A stretch of DNA of 64,000 bases from Stygiolobus sp037389425 (GTDB lineage: Archaea; Thermoproteota; Thermoprotei_A; Sulfolobales; Sulfolobaceae): contig NZ_JBBHKR010000082.1 of assembly GCF_037389425.1 (NCBI RefSeq), positions 50,857-114,856 on the forward strand. Reading direction: 5' to 3'. The notes under the pieces were generated by a model. It searched no databases and had not been told where the DNA came from. It saw only the letters and a program-made list of their open reading frames with translations. A program made the translations under genes and the position numbers. Shown one piece after another: positions 63,298-64,000 of this stretch (its first letter is position 1; each line of letters starts with the position of its first letter).

Positions 63298-64000
63298 TCA
63301 TTTAACCGATGTTATAGCCCTATTCTCTATATCCTCAAGTTCCTTTAGTGCTACGTCATTATTTATATCATACTCTGTAGCGATCATTACTTCAGCTTCA
63401 TTATCTATTTCCCTAACTTTCTTCACATAACCTTCTGCAACCTTTATGTTCTCTACAGCACAAACGGTCAGTCCTCTTTCTCCTTCCACAAATGATAAGA
63501 ACTTACAGTTATCCAACATAGACAGTTTCGTGATTATCCTAGAGAACAAAGCAAATACTACAATATCAGCCTTTGACAAATCGACTATAGGTATCACCTT
63601 TATAGCGTTTTTAGCTATTAACGCACTTATTCTCCTCTGAATTGTCTTTGTAGGTATATTTATTACCTTCGCCAGATCACTAGGTTCAGCCCTTGGGTTC
63701 TTTAACAACTCCTTAACTATCTCTATATCTACTCCAGAGGGCTTAACAGGCGTTTGTCCAGGGATATAAGTCATCTTTGGATCTCCTAATTCCTTAGCCA
63801 TTGTAGATATCTTATCTGTTAAGTCATTGTATGAATCTCCTTGTATTCTGTAAACGTTAAGTTCCTCTAAGCACTTTACTTTCACGTTTATAAATGGTGC
63901 GTTAAAGTCCTTTTCGTTCTTGAAAGAGACGAACGCGTAATACTTATTATAAAAATTGGGATTGACGGTAAGCTTAAATGACCTTATAACGCCATCTTCA
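63298..64000 (-). CDS. Lrp/AsnC-like double-HTH regulator, intact over the visible part (runs off right edge)
   Basis: Open from the right edge to a TAA at 63301-63303. It is a paralogue of the broken gene at 55705: IRSFKLTVNPNFYNKYYAFV, CLEELNVYRIQGDS, then a second helix-turn-helix (NPRAEPSDLAKVINIPTKTIQ) and C-terminal domain ending in NEAEVMIATEYD. The N-terminal HTH lies outside the window. It is immediately upstream of, and on the same strand as, the ABC operon, so it may regulate it. An internal ATG at 63885 is unlikely to be the true start. Confidence 0.8.
   Translation of the reverse strand, partial: EDGVIRSFKLTVNPNFYNKYYAFVSFKNEKDFNAPFINVKVKCLEELNVYRIQGDSYNDLTDKISTMAKELGDPKMTYIPGQTPVKPSGVDIEIVKELLKNPRAEPSDLAKVINIPTKTIQRRISALIAKNAIKVIPIVDLSKADIVVFALFSRIITKLSMLDNCKFLSFVEGERGLTVCAVENIKVAEGYVKKVREIDNEAEVMIATEYDINNDVALKELEDIENRAITSVK

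Overview
The window looks like chromosomal DNA of a thermoacidophilic archaeon of the order Sulfolobales. Support: an intact cbsA-cbsB-soxL-soxN-odsN respiratory operon, which is characteristic of that order; the inactivated-type B-family polymerase Dpo2/PolB2 with its small partner; a NurA-family nuclease; a sedolisin-type acid protease; TATA-box promoters with short or no leaders; frequent GTG/TTG starts; and IS families typical of Sulfolobales. I see no rRNA, tRNA or CRISPR array. The left edge cuts a gene with a CARF-type N terminus (CRISPR-linked cyclic-oligoadenylate sensing).

Layout. 1-8 kb is energy metabolism: a fused DmsB/DmsC-like iron-sulfur membrane subunit, a four-subunit 2-oxoacid:ferredoxin oxidoreductase operon (porGDAB), and a molybdopterin oxidoreductase on the other strand. 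8-21 kb is a decayed, transposon-rich zone. It holds copies of a ~330-bp non-autonomous element, an ISH3/IS4-like element, an IS6-like element with an 8-bp target duplication, and several broken genes (alpha-mannosidase tail, frameshifted vapC beside an intact vapB, M19 dipeptidase, MFS transporter), together with an intact secreted acid protease and two transporters. 22-29 kb is the bc1-analogue operon and an old-yellow-enzyme flavoprotein. 29-36 kb carries split archaeosine-synthase-like genes, a NurA-domain protein, a DUF504 protein, an HtpX-like protease, and an unrecognised pair (a P-loop-less ATPase-like protein and a coiled-coil protein). 36-45 kb has an acyl-CoA dehydrogenase, a winged-helix regulator, dpo2 with its partner, and a LutA/LutB-like pair. 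45-64 kb has surface and membrane proteins, Hsp20, a UbiB kinase, an MMPL exporter, an M32 carboxypeptidase, an Lrp-like regulator broken by one in-frame stop, and an Opp/Dpp-type ABC operon whose two ATPases have degenerate Walker A motifs. That operon lies next to an intact paralogue of the broken regulator.

Most notable observations: (i) the ~330-bp family, with three clear copies (8209-8539, 16899-17219, 37622-37956) each preceded by TTAC and ending GTTA/GTCA, a conserved terminal hairpin with compensatory changes, and two decayed relics; this fits TnpB-less IS200/IS605-type elements carrying an omega-RNA-like end. (ii) A canonical-looking C/D box sRNA at 39406-39459 whose C box contains the dpo2 stop codon. 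(iii) A GC-rich, strongly folded segment at 30402-30550. (iv) The degenerate ABC ATPase pair. (v) Several single-base lesions (vapC, MFS, lrp), two in homopolymers, which may be real decay, recoding or sequencing error. Assignments are by eye from motifs; no database or folding program was run.
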